Assembly (NCBI RefSeq): GCF_002095475.1 | Contig: NZ_MLFR01000020.1 | Location: 1-64,000 of the forward strand | DNA length: 64,000 nt | DNA from: Pantoea rwandensis | Lineage (GTDB): Bacteria; Pseudomonadota; Gammaproteobacteria; Enterobacterales; Enterobacteriaceae | Direction: 5' to 3' | Shown: piece after piece, positions 27,375 through 36,136 of the stretch | Layout of the letters: each line of letters opens with the position of its first letter | Numbering within the stretch: the first letter of the stretch is position 1 | Program-made: the position numbers and the translations under genes | Notes under the pieces: generated by a model | Databases searched by the model: none | Told to the model about the DNA's origin: nothing | What the model saw: only the letters and a program-made list of their open reading frames with translations

Positions 27375-28388
27375 ATGACGCTCAAACTCGGTGTAATTGG
27401 TACCGGTGCAATTGGTCAGGACCACATTCGTCGCTGCAACAATGTGTTGCAGGGCGCGAAGGTGGTGGCGGTTTCAGATATCAACGTGGAAGGAGCCCGT
27501 GCGGCGCTGCAGCGTTTAAATATCGAAGCTGAGGTGTATCAGGATGGCCATCAGGTGATTAACTCCCCGAACGTGGATGCCATTCTGGTGACATCATGGG
27601 ATCCGACCCACGAAGAGTTCACGCTGGCCGCCATTGCTGCCGGTAAGCCGGTATTTTGCGAGAAGCCACTGGCGATGAGCGCCGACGGCTGCCGTCGCAT
27701 CGTCGATGCTGAAATCAAACATGGTAAACGTTTGGTGCAGGTGGGCTTTATGCGCCCTTACGACTCGGGCTATCGCGCGCTGAAGAAAGTGATCACTGAC
27801 GGTGAGATCGGCGAGCCGCTGATGCTGCACTGTGCGCACCGTAACCAGAGCGTCGGTGAGAATTACACCACGGATATGGCGATCACCAACACCCTGATTC
27901 ACGAGCTTGACGTTCTGCGCTGGCTGACCGAAGACGATTATAAATCGGTGCAGGTGGTGTTCCCGCGTTCAACCTCGAAGACCCACGCCAAATTGAAAGA
28001 TCCGCAAATCGTGCTGTTCGAAACGCAGAAGGGCATTCGTATCGATGTCGAGATCTTCGTGAACTGTGCTTATGGCTATGACATTCAGTGTGAAGTGGTG
28101 GGTGAAGAGGGCATTGCCAAACTGCCTGAACCTTCATCCATTCAAATGCGCAAAAACGCGCGTCTTGGCAATGCGCTGCTCACCGACTGGAAAGACCGTT
28201 TCATCGAAGCCTATGACGTCGAGCTGCAGGCCTTCATCAATGACGCCACGGCGGGCAAGTTGAGCGGTCCTTCTGCATGGGATGGCTTTGCCGCATCCGT
28301 TGCCGCGGATGCCTGCCATAAAGCCCAGAATAGCGGTGCCATTGAACCGGTAGTCATGCCAGCGCGTCCGGATTTTTACGCCAAATAA
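27375..28388 (+). CDS. iolG: myo-inositol 2-dehydrogenase IolG
   Basis: The 337-residue Gfo/Idh/MocA oxidoreductase has an NAD-binding Rossmann motif [12 protein letters not shown] at residues 6-17. FCEKPLAMS near 95 contains the conserved Lys of the EKP motif. The catalytic region is [18 protein letters not shown] near 175. It oxidises myo-inositol to scyllo-inosose. It lies between iolD and iolE in one direction, 44 bases from iolE. Confidence 0.93.
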   Translation: MTLKLGVIGTGAIGQDHIRRCNNVLQGAKVVAVSDINVEGARAALQRLNIEAEVYQDGHQVINSPNVDAILVTSWDPTHEEFTLAAIAAGKPVFCEKPLAMSADGCRRIVDAEIKHGKRLVQVGFMRPYDSGYRALKKVITDGEIGEPLMLHCAHRNQSVGENYTTDMAITNTLIHELDVLRWLTEDDYKSVQVVFPRSTSKTHAKLKDPQIVLFETQKGIRIDVEIFVNCAYGYDIQCEVVGEEGIAKLPEPSSIQMRKNARLGNALLTDWKDRFIEAYDVELQAFINDATAGKLSGPSAWDGFAASVAADACHKAQNSGAIEPVVMPARPDFYAK

Positions 28389-28432
28389 CTGAGCCCGTGG
28401 GCTAACACTTCTCTCAGAATCAGGGAATTGAA

Positions 28433-29329
28433 ATGAACAAAGACAATGTAAAACTGGCGATTGCGCCAATCGGCTGGACCAACGATGACATGCCAGAGCT
28501 GGGCAGCGAAAACACCTTCCAGCAGACGGTGAGCGAAATGGCGCTGGCAGGTTTCACCGGCAGTGAAGTCGGCAGTAAATACCCGAAAGATCCCGCAGTG
28601 TTGAAACCGATGTTGGATATTCGTGGTATCCAAATCTGCAATGCCTGGTTCAGCACCTTCTTTGCCAACGGTGACAAGGCGAAAACCATCGACGAGTTCA
28701 CCAATCACATGAACTTCCTGCACGCCATGGGCGCGCGCGTGATTGGTTGCTCTGAGCAGAGTAAAAGCATTCAGGGCACCACGCTGGCGGTGCTGGAGCA
28801 GAAGCCAATCTTCACTGATGAAGAGTGGCGTCTGACGGCCGAAGGCTATAACGAGCTGGCGGAGATCGCCGCGAAGAAAGGTATGCGTGTGACGCTGCAC
28901 CACCATATGGGCACCGGCATCCAGACCCCTGCAGAAATCGATCGCTTTATGGAATCGACTAATGAGAACGTCGGCCTGTTGTATGACACCGGCCACATCT
29001 ACTACTCCGAAGGTTCACAGCAGGTGATGCTGGATGTGCTGACCCAATACCTGCCACGTATCTTCCATGTGCATTTAAAAGATGTGCGTGACAGCGTGGT
29101 GGCAGAAGTGCGTCAGAAATCACTCTCTTTCCTGGACGGCGTGAAGAAAGGCACCTTCACCGTTCCGGGTGATGGTGTGATCGATTTCAAACCGGTGTTC
29201 AAAATCCTCGACGATTATGGCTACAAAGGCTGGATGGTGGTGGAAGCGGAGCAGGACCCGGCGCTGGCTAATCCATTCGAATATGCGGTGAAAGCACGTA
29301 AATATATTCGTGAGAATACGGGTTTGTAA
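28433..29329 (+). CDS. iolE: myo-inosose-2 dehydratase IolE
   Basis: The 298-residue TIM-barrel enzyme has the family start [18 protein letters not shown]. Metal-site segments are [13 protein letters not shown] near 155, [14 protein letters not shown] near 185, [11 protein letters not shown] near 210 and [15 protein letters not shown] near 265. It removes water from inosose to form the diketo substrate of IolD. CAGGGAA precedes the ATG. It is the last gene of the iolDGE unit. Confidence 0.95.
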   Translation: MNKDNVKLAIAPIGWTNDDMPELGSENTFQQTVSEMALAGFTGSEVGSKYPKDPAVLKPMLDIRGIQICNAWFSTFFANGDKAKTIDEFTNHMNFLHAMGARVIGCSEQSKSIQGTTLAVLEQKPIFTDEEWRLTAEGYNELAEIAAKKGMRVTLHHHMGTGIQTPAEIDRFMESTNENVGLLYDTGHIYYSEGSQQVMLDVLTQYLPRIFHVHLKDVRDSVVAEVRQKSLSFLDGVKKGTFTVPGDGVIDFKPVFKILDDYGYKGWMVVEAEQDPALANPFEYAVKARKYIRENTGL

Positions 29330-29336
29330 GGTCAAC

Positions 29337-29428
29337 TGCGCGCAATGAATTGCGCCGCTACGGATTTTGTGATGTTTAGCGCTACGCAAACAGCATGCAC
29401 GATTCGGTAGCGGCGCGATTCATCGCGC
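29337..29428. repeat. inverted pair of REP-like palindromes
   Basis: The unit at 29337-29361, ending GCGCCGCTAC, faces the unit at 29407-29428 that begins GTAGCGGCGCGATTCATCGC. This head-to-head arrangement resembles a REP doublet or REPIN. Related units lie upstream of malP. Confidence 0.65.
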
Positions 29429-29450
29429 TCTTTTAATGTTTGATGCAACA

Positions 29451-29489
29451 AAAAAGGCCGTCATCCCATACAGGATAACGGCCTTTTTA
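29451..29489. terminator. bidirectional terminator between iolE and glpD
   Basis: AAAAAAGGCCGT and ACGGCCTTTTT flank a loop, so both strands have a stem followed by a T run. Confidence 0.85.
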
Positions 29490-29500
29490 TTGGCGATAAA

Positions 29501-31009
29501 TTACGAAGCCAGTGACAGAGCCGGTTTCTGACCGTTAACCGCCAGCCACTCGCGAATGCGTGCCTGCTCGGCTTCCGTCAACCACATGCCCTGTTTAGTA
29601 CGACGCCAAATTGCATCATCCAATTCGCGCACCCACTCGTTTTTCACCAGGTAGCGCAATTCGGCTTCATAGAACTCGTGACCGAAGTTCTCGCCCAAAT
29701 CTTCGATGCTCTGCGCGCCTTCCAGCAGCACTTCAGTACGACTGCCGTAGGTACGGGCAAAGTGACGCGCCATGCCTTCGCTGATAAACGGATAGCGACG
29801 ACGTAAGCCCGCTGCGTAATCTTCACGCGAGCCAGAGAAATCACCACCTGGCAGCACCGCTGATTTCGTCCAGGCTGGACCGGCGTTCGGATAGTACTTA
29901 GCCAGTTTTTCCAGCGCATGTTCTGCCAGCTTACGGTAGGTCGTCAACTTGCCACCGAATACCGACAGCAGCGGTGCCTGACCGTTGTCATCATGCACAT
30001 CCAGCGTGTAATCACGGGTGATCGCTTGTGGTGAATCAGATTCATCATCACAGAGCGGACGCACACCAGAGTAAGTCCAGACGATATCTTCTTTGCTCAA
30101 CTGCTGTTTAAAGTGTCCGTTGAACACTTTCAGCAAGTAGCCGATTTCGTTGTCATCAATCTTCACGTCTTTCGGATCGCCTTTGTACTCCACATCGGTG
30201 GTGCCGATGATGGAGAACTCATCCATCCACGGAATGACAAACACGATACGGTTATCTTCGTTCTGCAGGATATAGGCTTGTTTTTCGCGGTGTACACGCG
30301 GCACCACAATGTGGCTGCCTTTGATCAAGCGAATACCGTAAGGTGATTTCAGTTTCAGACCATCGTCGAACAACTGCTTCACCCATGGACCTGCGGCGTT
30401 GACCAGGCCCTTGGCGCGCCAGGTGAAGATCTTGCCGGTATCGATATCTTCGGCTTCTACCATCCACAAGCCGCCTTCACGCCATGCGCGATTGACGCGG
30501 GTGCGGGTACGGACTTCGCCGCCCTGTTTCACCACTTCTTGTGCATTCAGCACAACCATGCGCGCATCGTCCACCCAGCAGTCGGAATATTCGAATCCGC
30601 GCGTAATTTCAGGTTTCAAGGCCGATTCCGCGCCAAAACGCAGGCCTTTACTGCCTGGCAATGTGGTGCGTTTACCCAAGCGGTCGTACATAAACAGGCC
30701 AAGACGAATCATCCACGCTGGGCGCAAATGCGGACGGTGCGGCAAGCGGAAGCGCATAGGGAAGGCAATATGTGGCGCCATTTTCAACAGCACTTCACGT
30801 TCAGCCAGCGCTTCGCCAACCAGACGGAATTCGTAATGCTCCAGATAGCGCAGGCCACCATGGATCAGCTTCGAGCTATTGGAGGAGGTTGCACAGGCCA
30901 AATCCCGCGCCTCCAGCATTAGCACTGACAGTCCGCGTCCTGCAGCGTCCACTGCAATGCCGGCTCCGTTAATGCCGCCGCCGATCACGATCAGGTCTTT
31001 GGTTTCCAC
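29501..31009 (-). CDS. glpD: aerobic glycerol-3-phosphate dehydrogenase GlpD
   Basis: The 502-residue FAD enzyme of the inner membrane oxidises glycerol-3-phosphate to dihydroxyacetone phosphate and feeds electrons to quinone. The dinucleotide-binding motif IGGGINGAGIAVDAAGRG starts at about residue 8. SKLIHGGLRYLEHYEF is near 47, IGTTDVEYKGDP near 265 and GGKLTTYRKLAEHALEKL near 355. The start codon is GTG at 31009, as the ETKDL N-terminus matches E. coli, with GGAGGAGA upstream. GlpR operator-like sites precede it. Confidence 0.96.
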   Translation of the reverse strand: METKDLIVIGGGINGAGIAVDAAGRGLSVLMLEARDLACATSSNSSKLIHGGLRYLEHYEFRLVGEALAEREVLLKMAPHIAFPMRFRLPHRPHLRPAWMIRLGLFMYDRLGKRTTLPGSKGLRFGAESALKPEITRGFEYSDCWVDDARMVVLNAQEVVKQGGEVRTRTRVNRAWREGGLWMVEAEDIDTGKIFTWRAKGLVNAAGPWVKQLFDDGLKLKSPYGIRLIKGSHIVVPRVHREKQAYILQNEDNRIVFVIPWMDEFSIIGTTDVEYKGDPKDVKIDDNEIGYLLKVFNGHFKQQLSKEDIVWTYSGVRPLCDDESDSPQAITRDYTLDVHDDNGQAPLLSVFGGKLTTYRKLAEHALEKLAKYYPNAGPAWTKSAVLPGGDFSGSREDYAAGLRRRYPFISEGMARHFARTYGSRTEVLLEGAQSIEDLGENFGHEFYEAELRYLVKNEWVRELDDAIWRRTKQGMWLTEAEQARIREWLAVNGQKPALSLAS

Positions 31010-31021
31010 GTCATCTCCTCC

Positions 31022-31061
31022 GATGTTCGGAATAGTTCTAAAATGTTCGTTTTCGAGCGTA
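31022..31061 (-). promoter_or_regulatory. GlpR operator-like sites upstream of glpD
   Basis: AATGTTCGTTTTCGAGCGTA at 31042-31061 closely fits the 20-base GlpR operator (ATGTTCG-TxxCGAxCAT). GATGTTCGGAATAGTTCTAA at 31022-31041 is a weaker adjoining copy. Tandem sites of this kind fit repression by the GlpR encoded nearby. Confidence 0.7.
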
Positions 31062-31236
31062 ATAATAATCGGAAACCAACATTGACGCCAGCGCTTAACT
31101 CAATAAAAACATTTTTGCGTGATACAGCTAACATTCCTGCAGGAAAAAAATCCATAGCCATAACTTTTGTCAGGTTATGGCAACGGATTCTCAGGTTAAA
31201 CTAGGCGCTAATTGTGACGACGTGATGAGAGACACC

Positions 31237-31563
31237 ATGGAAACCTTCGAATGTATTACGGTTCAGCAAGCTAACGAGCACCTGGCACAAGGCGCACAGC
31301 TGGTGGACATTCGCGATCCGCAAAGCTTTGCCATGGGCCATGCTGCGGGCTCGTTGAACTTGTCTAACGACAACCTCGCAGACTTTATTGCGCAGGCTAA
31401 TCAGGATCTGCCGGTGCTGGTGATGTGCTACCACGGCAACAGCAGCAAAGGTGCGGCCCAGTTCCTATTGGGGCAGGGTTTTAGCGCTGCCTATAGCATT
31501 GATGGCGGTTTCGACGCCTGGCGTGGTGCGTTTCCAGCGCAGGTCGCGACTGGCAGCGTCTGA
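31237..31563 (+). CDS. glpE: thiosulfate sulfurtransferase GlpE
   Basis: The 108-residue single-domain rhodanese is the same length as the E. coli protein. The active-site loop [12 protein letters not shown] contains Cys64. [15 protein letters not shown] and [10 protein letters not shown] are typical. The ATG at 31237 gives the N-terminus ETFECI matching the family, although the frame extends further upstream. It is the first gene of glpEGR, divergent from glpD. Confidence 0.93.
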   Translation: METFECITVQQANEHLAQGAQLVDIRDPQSFAMGHAAGSLNLSNDNLADFIAQANQDLPVLVMCYHGNSSKGAAQFLLGQGFSAAYSIDGGFDAWRGAFPAQVATGSV

Positions 31564-31595
31564 GCCGATTCCTAAAAGGAAGGAGAGCACGCACG

Positions 31596-32420
31596 ATGCG
31601 CATTACCCAGTTTAACCATCCCCGTATGGCACAGGCGTTTGTGGACTACATGGCCACGCGCGGCGTCACGCTGCGCATTGAGCGCGAAAGCCACTATGTC
31701 ATTATGTTGGATGATGAAACGCAGCTTTCAATGGTTGAAAACGAACTCGCACAGTTCATTCGCGATCCCAACCATGCGCGTTATCAGGCGGCCAGTTGGC
31801 ACACCGGCAGTACCGAGAGTGGCTTGCGCTATGAGCGCAGCAATATCTGGGCGAATATTCGTGAACGCGCAGGTCCGCTCACCATGACCATCATGATCGC
31901 CTGCGTGGCGGTGTTCATCATGATGCAGATTGTCGGTGATGATGTGGCACTCGATTGGCTGGCGTGGCCCGCAGATTCTTCACAATATCTTCAGATCTGG
32001 CGCTGGTTTAGCCATGCGTTACTGCATTTCTCACTGCTGCATATTCTCTTCAATCTGATGTGGTGGTGGTATCTCGGCGGTGCGGTGGAGAAGCGTATCG
32101 GCAGCGGTAAGCTGTTTGTGATTATGCTCATTTCCGCGCTGCTGAGTGGCTGGATGCAGGCGAAGTTCAGCGGGGTGCTATTCGGTGGATTGTCGGGTGT
32201 CGTCTACGCATTAATGGGTTATTGCTGGCTGCGAGGCGAGCGCGATCCCGAAAGTGGTATTTATCTGGAGCGCGGATTGATGGGCTTCGCTATTGTATGG
32301 CTCATTATTGGCTGGTACGGCGCATTTGGCCTGTCGATTGCCAACGCAGCCCACGTGACGGGGTTGCTGGTGGGTCTTGCCATGGCATTTGTTGATACGC
32401 GCAACATCGCGCGTCGCTAG
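31596..32420 (+). CDS. glpG: rhomboid intramembrane serine protease GlpG
   Basis: The 274-residue protein has a soluble N-terminal domain (1-90) and six membrane helices. The catalytic dyad is Ser200 in [14 protein letters not shown] and His253 in [31 protein letters not shown] contains the conserved His-Asn region. It cleaves transmembrane substrates in the inner membrane; known roles include quality control of orphan membrane subunits. It follows glpE by 32 bases. Confidence 0.96.
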   Translation: MRITQFNHPRMAQAFVDYMATRGVTLRIERESHYVIMLDDETQLSMVENELAQFIRDPNHARYQAASWHTGSTESGLRYERSNIWANIRERAGPLTMTIMIACVAVFIMMQIVGDDVALDWLAWPADSSQYLQIWRWFSHALLHFSLLHILFNLMWWWYLGGAVEKRIGSGKLFVIMLISALLSGWMQAKFSGVLFGGLSGVVYALMGYCWLRGERDPESGIYLERGLMGFAIVWLIIGWYGAFGLSIANAAHVTGLLVGLAMAFVDTRNIARR

Positions 32421-32459
32421 ACAGAAAAAAGAAAACGGCTTTGAGCCGAGGAGAGTGAT

Positions 32460-33218
32460 GTGAAGCAGACGCAACGTCATGACGCGATTATCGATCTGGT
32501 CCGGCGTCAGGGATATGTCAGCACAGAAGAGTTAGTGGACCACTTTGAAGTGAGCCCGCAAACTATCCGGCGCGATCTCAACGATCTGGCCGATCAAAAC
32601 AAGATTCAGCGTCATCATGGCGGAGCGGCGCTGCCTTCCAGCTCCGAAAATACCGCATGGCAAGATCGTAAAATGATGTGGTCGGCTGAGAAAGCGCGTA
32701 TTGCTGAACGTGTGGCGAGCCAAATCCCAGATGGTGCCACGCTGTTTATCGATATTGGTACGACACCCGAAGCAGTGGCACATGCGCTGCTCAATCACAA
32801 TAATCTGCGCGTGGTCACCAACAACCTCAACGTTGCGATTCTACTGATGGCGAAGCCCGATTTCCGTGTGATCATCGCAGGTGGGGAAGTGCGCACGCGT
32901 GATGGCGGTATTATGGGAGAAGCCACGCTCGACTTTATCTCTCAGTTCCGCCTCGATTACGGCATTCTCGGTATCAGCGGCATCGACATGGATGGGTCGC
33001 TGCTGGAGTTCGATTACCACGAAGTACGCACTAAACGCGCAATTATTGAAAACTCACGTTGTGTCATGTTAGTGGTGGATCATTCGAAGTTTGGCCGCAA
33101 CGCGATGGTTAATCTTGGCAACATGAGCCTGATTGACTACATGTACACCGACCAAAATCCGCCCGCGAGTGTGTTGAAGGTGATTGAGCAGCATGAGGTT
33201 CATCTCGAACTCTGCTGA
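32460..33218 (+). CDS. glpR: glycerol-3-phosphate regulon repressor GlpR
   Basis: The 252-residue DeoR-family repressor has an N-terminal helix-turn-helix (YVSTEELVDHFEVSPQTIRRD near 20-40) and a C-terminal effector-binding domain (FIDIGTTPEAVAHALL near 100, LLVVDHSKFGRNAMVN region near 205). The start is a GTG at 32460, since the overlapping ATG is followed at once by TGA. This frame gives the conserved KQTQRHD N-terminus. It is the third gene of glpEGR. Confidence 0.95.
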   Translation: MKQTQRHDAIIDLVRRQGYVSTEELVDHFEVSPQTIRRDLNDLADQNKIQRHHGGAALPSSSENTAWQDRKMMWSAEKARIAERVASQIPDGATLFIDIGTTPEAVAHALLNHNNLRVVTNNLNVAILLMAKPDFRVIIAGGEVRTRDGGIMGEATLDFISQFRLDYGILGISGIDMDGSLLEFDYHEVRTKRAIIENSRCVMLVVDHSKFGRNAMVNLGNMSLIDYMYTDQNPPASVLKVIEQHEVHLELC

Positions 33219-33227
33219 TCGTCAACC

Positions 33228-33268
33228 GTAGCGGCGCTGTTCGTCGCGCGATAAATCGCGCCGCTAAA
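33228..33268. repeat. REP-like palindrome upstream of malP
   Basis: TAGCGGCGC and GCGCCGCTA flank an inner CGCGATAAATCGCG palindrome. It belongs to the same family as the pair at 29337-29428. Confidence 0.65.
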
Positions 33269-33408
33269 ACATCTTGTATGCACTGGCATCGATTTTTTTC
33301 ACTGCATCCGCATTTCTCTGTCGCTTTTTTCTCCGCCCCCGGCTTTACTTATCCTTTCTGGTTATGCGCTCGCCCGTCTTTACCGCTAACGGACTCGAAG
33401 GGATTGAT

Positions 33409-35814
33409 ATGTCGCAGCAAAAATTTAATAAAACACGTTTCGACGCCGCACTCACCCGCCAATGGCAGCACCTTGGACTGACTTCCGCTCAACAAATGAC
33501 GCCACACCAATGGTGGCAGGCGTTAAGCAGCGTAATGGCTGAAATGCTCGCCACTCAACCCCCTGCAGCGCCACGCATGGGACAGCGCCACGTAAACTAT
33601 CTTTCGATGGAGTTTCTGATTGGCCGGCTCACCGGCAACAATTTACTCAATCTTGGTTGGTACAACGACGTGCAGGCAGCACTGGCGGAGCATCAGGTGG
33701 AACTCAGCGAGCTGCTGGAAGAAGAGACCGACCCCGCGCTGGGCAATGGCGGGCTAGGGCGTTTAGCCGCTTGCTATCTGGATTCGATGGCGACAGTGGG
33801 TCAGGCAGGTATGGGCCATGGCCTCAATTATCAATACGGTTTGTTCCGCCAAACCTTTGAGGACGGCCAGCAAAAAGAAGCGCCCGATGACTGGCAGCGC
33901 GACAGTTACCCGTGGTTTCGTCACAACGCAGCGCAGGATGTGCAGGTCGGCATCGGCGGCAAGGTGAAGAAAAATGACGATGGCACGCTACTCTGGCGGC
34001 CCAAATTCCAGTTAAAGGGTGAAGCCTGGGATCTGCCCGTGGTGGGCTATCGTAATGGCGTCACGCTACCGCTGCGCTTGTGGAAGGCTAGCAGCACGCA
34101 TCCGTTTGATCTTACGCTGTTCAATAATGGCCAATTCCTTCAGGCCGAGCAGCCGGGCATCGATGCCGATAAATTGACCAAAGTGCTCTATCCCAATGAC
34201 AATCACGCGGAAGGTAAGCGGCTGCGCTTAATGCAGCAATATTTTCAGTGTGCCTGTGCGGTGGGCGATATTCTGCGTCGCCATCATCTTGCAGGACGCT
34301 CTATTCACAGCCTGCCTGATTTCGAAGTGATTCAACTCAATGACACCCATCCCACCATCGCCATTCCAGAAATGCTGCGTATCTTGCTGGATGAGCATCT
34401 ATCAAGTTGGGATGAGGCCTGGCAGATCACCAGCCGCGTCTTTGCTTACACCAACCACACCTTGATGCCGGAAGCGCTGGAGCGCTGGGATGAATCATTA
34501 GTACGCAGCCTGCTGCCGCGCCATATGCTCATCATTCGTGAAATTAATCAGCGCCTGAAAAAAGTGGTGAAAAAGCAGTGGCCAGGCGATCGCGTAGTCT
34601 GGCAAAAGCTGGCTGTGGTCGCCGACGGACAAGTGCGTATGGCGAATTTGTGTGTGGTGAGCTGTTTTGCCGTTAACGGTGTGGCGGCGCTGCACTCCGA
34701 ACTGGTAGTGAAAGATCTGTTTCCGGAGTATCACCTGCTCTGGCCTAACAAATTCCATAATGTCACTAACGGCATCACGCCTCGTCGTTGGCTCAAGCAG
34801 TGTAATCCGCTGCTGTCGAACCTGATTGATGAGACGCTTCAAGTTGAATGGGCCAACGATCTTGACGCGCTGGAGTGGCTGGCGCCTTATGCGCGCAAGA
34901 AGGCGTTCCGCCAGCAATTCCGGACCATTAAACAGCAGAACAAGCTGCGTTTGACGGTGTACATCAAACGCGTCACCGGGATTGATGTGAACCCTGATGC
35001 GTTGTTTGACGTGCAGATTAAGCGACTGCACGAGTACAAGCGTCAGCATCTTAGCTTGCTGCATATGCTGCACTGTTATCGCCAGCTGCGAGACGACCCG
35101 AAAAATCCTGACTTCGTTCCACGCGTGTTCCTGTTTGGCGCGAAAGCGGCTCCGGGCTATTACCTCGCCAAAAACATCATCTACGCCATCAATAAAGTGG
35201 CGGAGGTGATCAATAACGATCCGAAAGTTGGCGATCGATTAAAGGTGGTGTTTATCCCGGATTACCGCATTACAGCGGCAGAGTTGATGATTCCCGCCGC
35301 CGATCTCTCGGAACAGATCTCCACCGCCGGGTATGAGGCGTCTGGCACCGGTAATATGAAGCTGGCGCTTAACGGCGCGCTGACCATCGGTACGCTGGAT
35401 GGGGCCAACGTCGAGATCGCCGATGCCGTGGGTGAAAAGAATATCTTTATCTTCGGCAATACCGTGGATGAAGTGAAGGCGCTCAAAGCGGAGGGTTACA
35501 GCCCGAAAAAGCTGCGCAAACAGAACAAATATCTGGATAGCCTGTTGAAAGATTTGGAGAAGGGCAAGTTTAGCGATGGTGACAAGCATGCGTTTGATTT
35601 GTTGCTCGACAGTCTGACGAAAAACGGCGATCCCTGGCTAGTACTGGCAGATTTCGATGCCTATATCACCGCACAGCAGCAGGTCGAGGCATTGTGGAAG
35701 AACCCTGAAGCCTGGACCAAGGCAGCGATTCTCAACACCGCACGCACCGGGCGATTTAGTTCGGATCGATCCATTCGCGATTATCAGCAGCGTATTTGGC
35801 AGGCTGCGCGGTAA
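33409..35814 (+). CDS. malP: maltodextrin phosphorylase MalP
   Basis: The 801-residue glycogen/starch phosphorylase family enzyme starts from the ATG at 33409 ([10 protein letters not shown], like E. coli). The upstream in-frame extension to 33274 lacks a ribosome site. [40 protein letters not shown] and the pyridoxal-phosphate Lys in [15 protein letters not shown] are intact. It releases glucose-1-phosphate from maltodextrins in the cytoplasm. It precedes malQ, separated by 322 bases of repeats. Confidence 0.95.
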   Translation: MSQQKFNKTRFDAALTRQWQHLGLTSAQQMTPHQWWQALSSVMAEMLATQPPAAPRMGQRHVNYLSMEFLIGRLTGNNLLNLGWYNDVQAALAEHQVELSELLEEETDPALGNGGLGRLAACYLDSMATVGQAGMGHGLNYQYGLFRQTFEDGQQKEAPDDWQRDSYPWFRHNAAQDVQVGIGGKVKKNDDGTLLWRPKFQLKGEAWDLPVVGYRNGVTLPLRLWKASSTHPFDLTLFNNGQFLQAEQPGIDADKLTKVLYPNDNHAEGKRLRLMQQYFQCACAVGDILRRHHLAGRSIHSLPDFEVIQLNDTHPTIAIPEMLRILLDEHLSSWDEAWQITSRVFAYTNHTLMPEALERWDESLVRSLLPRHMLIIREINQRLKKVVKKQWPGDRVVWQKLAVVADGQVRMANLCVVSCFAVNGVAALHSELVVKDLFPEYHLLWPNKFHNVTNGITPRRWLKQCNPLLSNLIDETLQVEWANDLDALEWLAPYARKKAFRQQFRTIKQQNKLRLTVYIKRVTGIDVNPDALFDVQIKRLHEYKRQHLSLLHMLHCYRQLRDDPKNPDFVPRVFLFGAKAAPGYYLAKNIIYAINKVAEVINNDPKVGDRLKVVFIPDYRITAAELMIPAADLSEQISTAGYEASGTGNMKLALNGALTIGTLDGANVEIADAVGEKNIFIFGNTVDEVKALKAEGYSPKKLRKQNKYLDSLLKDLEKGKFSDGDKHAFDLLLDSLTKNGDPWLVLADFDAYITAQQQVEALWKNPEAWTKAAILNTARTGRFSSDRSIRDYQQRIWQAAR

Positions 35815-36136
35815 TTTTCAGGTCGCTATAAATGGCGTAGTGCTTGCGTTTCGGTCGCCATTAATGGCGACCCTACATGGTTCGGTGTGCCATTAATGGC
35901 GCCTCTGCATTGTTCGGTCTGCCATTAACGGCGCCCCTGCATTGTTCGGTGTGCCATTAAAGGCGCCCCTGCATTGTTTGATACGGTTTTCGTAGGGTTA
36001 GCATTCATGCGTACCGGTTCAAATACGCACTCATTGGCTTAAGTGAGCGGCATTACGCCATAAATGGCCTCCCTCTTTTGTTCGATACGATTTTCGTAGG
36101 GTGCGCATTGATGCGCACCGCATTCAAGGAGACGCG
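35815..36136. repeat. malP-malQ intergenic region with four tandem ~32-bp palindromic units
   Basis: Units begin TTCGGT at 35850, 35881, 35913 and 35945 and contain GCCATTAAnGGCG palindromes (31-32 base period). The first unit has the complete GGTCGCCATTAATGGCGACC form. A further palindrome, GGTGCGCATTGATGCGCACC in reverse context, lies at about 36100-36120 just before malQ. No gene is present. Confidence 0.8.

Noticed and set aside
33274..33408. N-terminal extension of malP
   Set aside because: The upstream part has no ribosome site, runs through a promoter region and does not match the family start.
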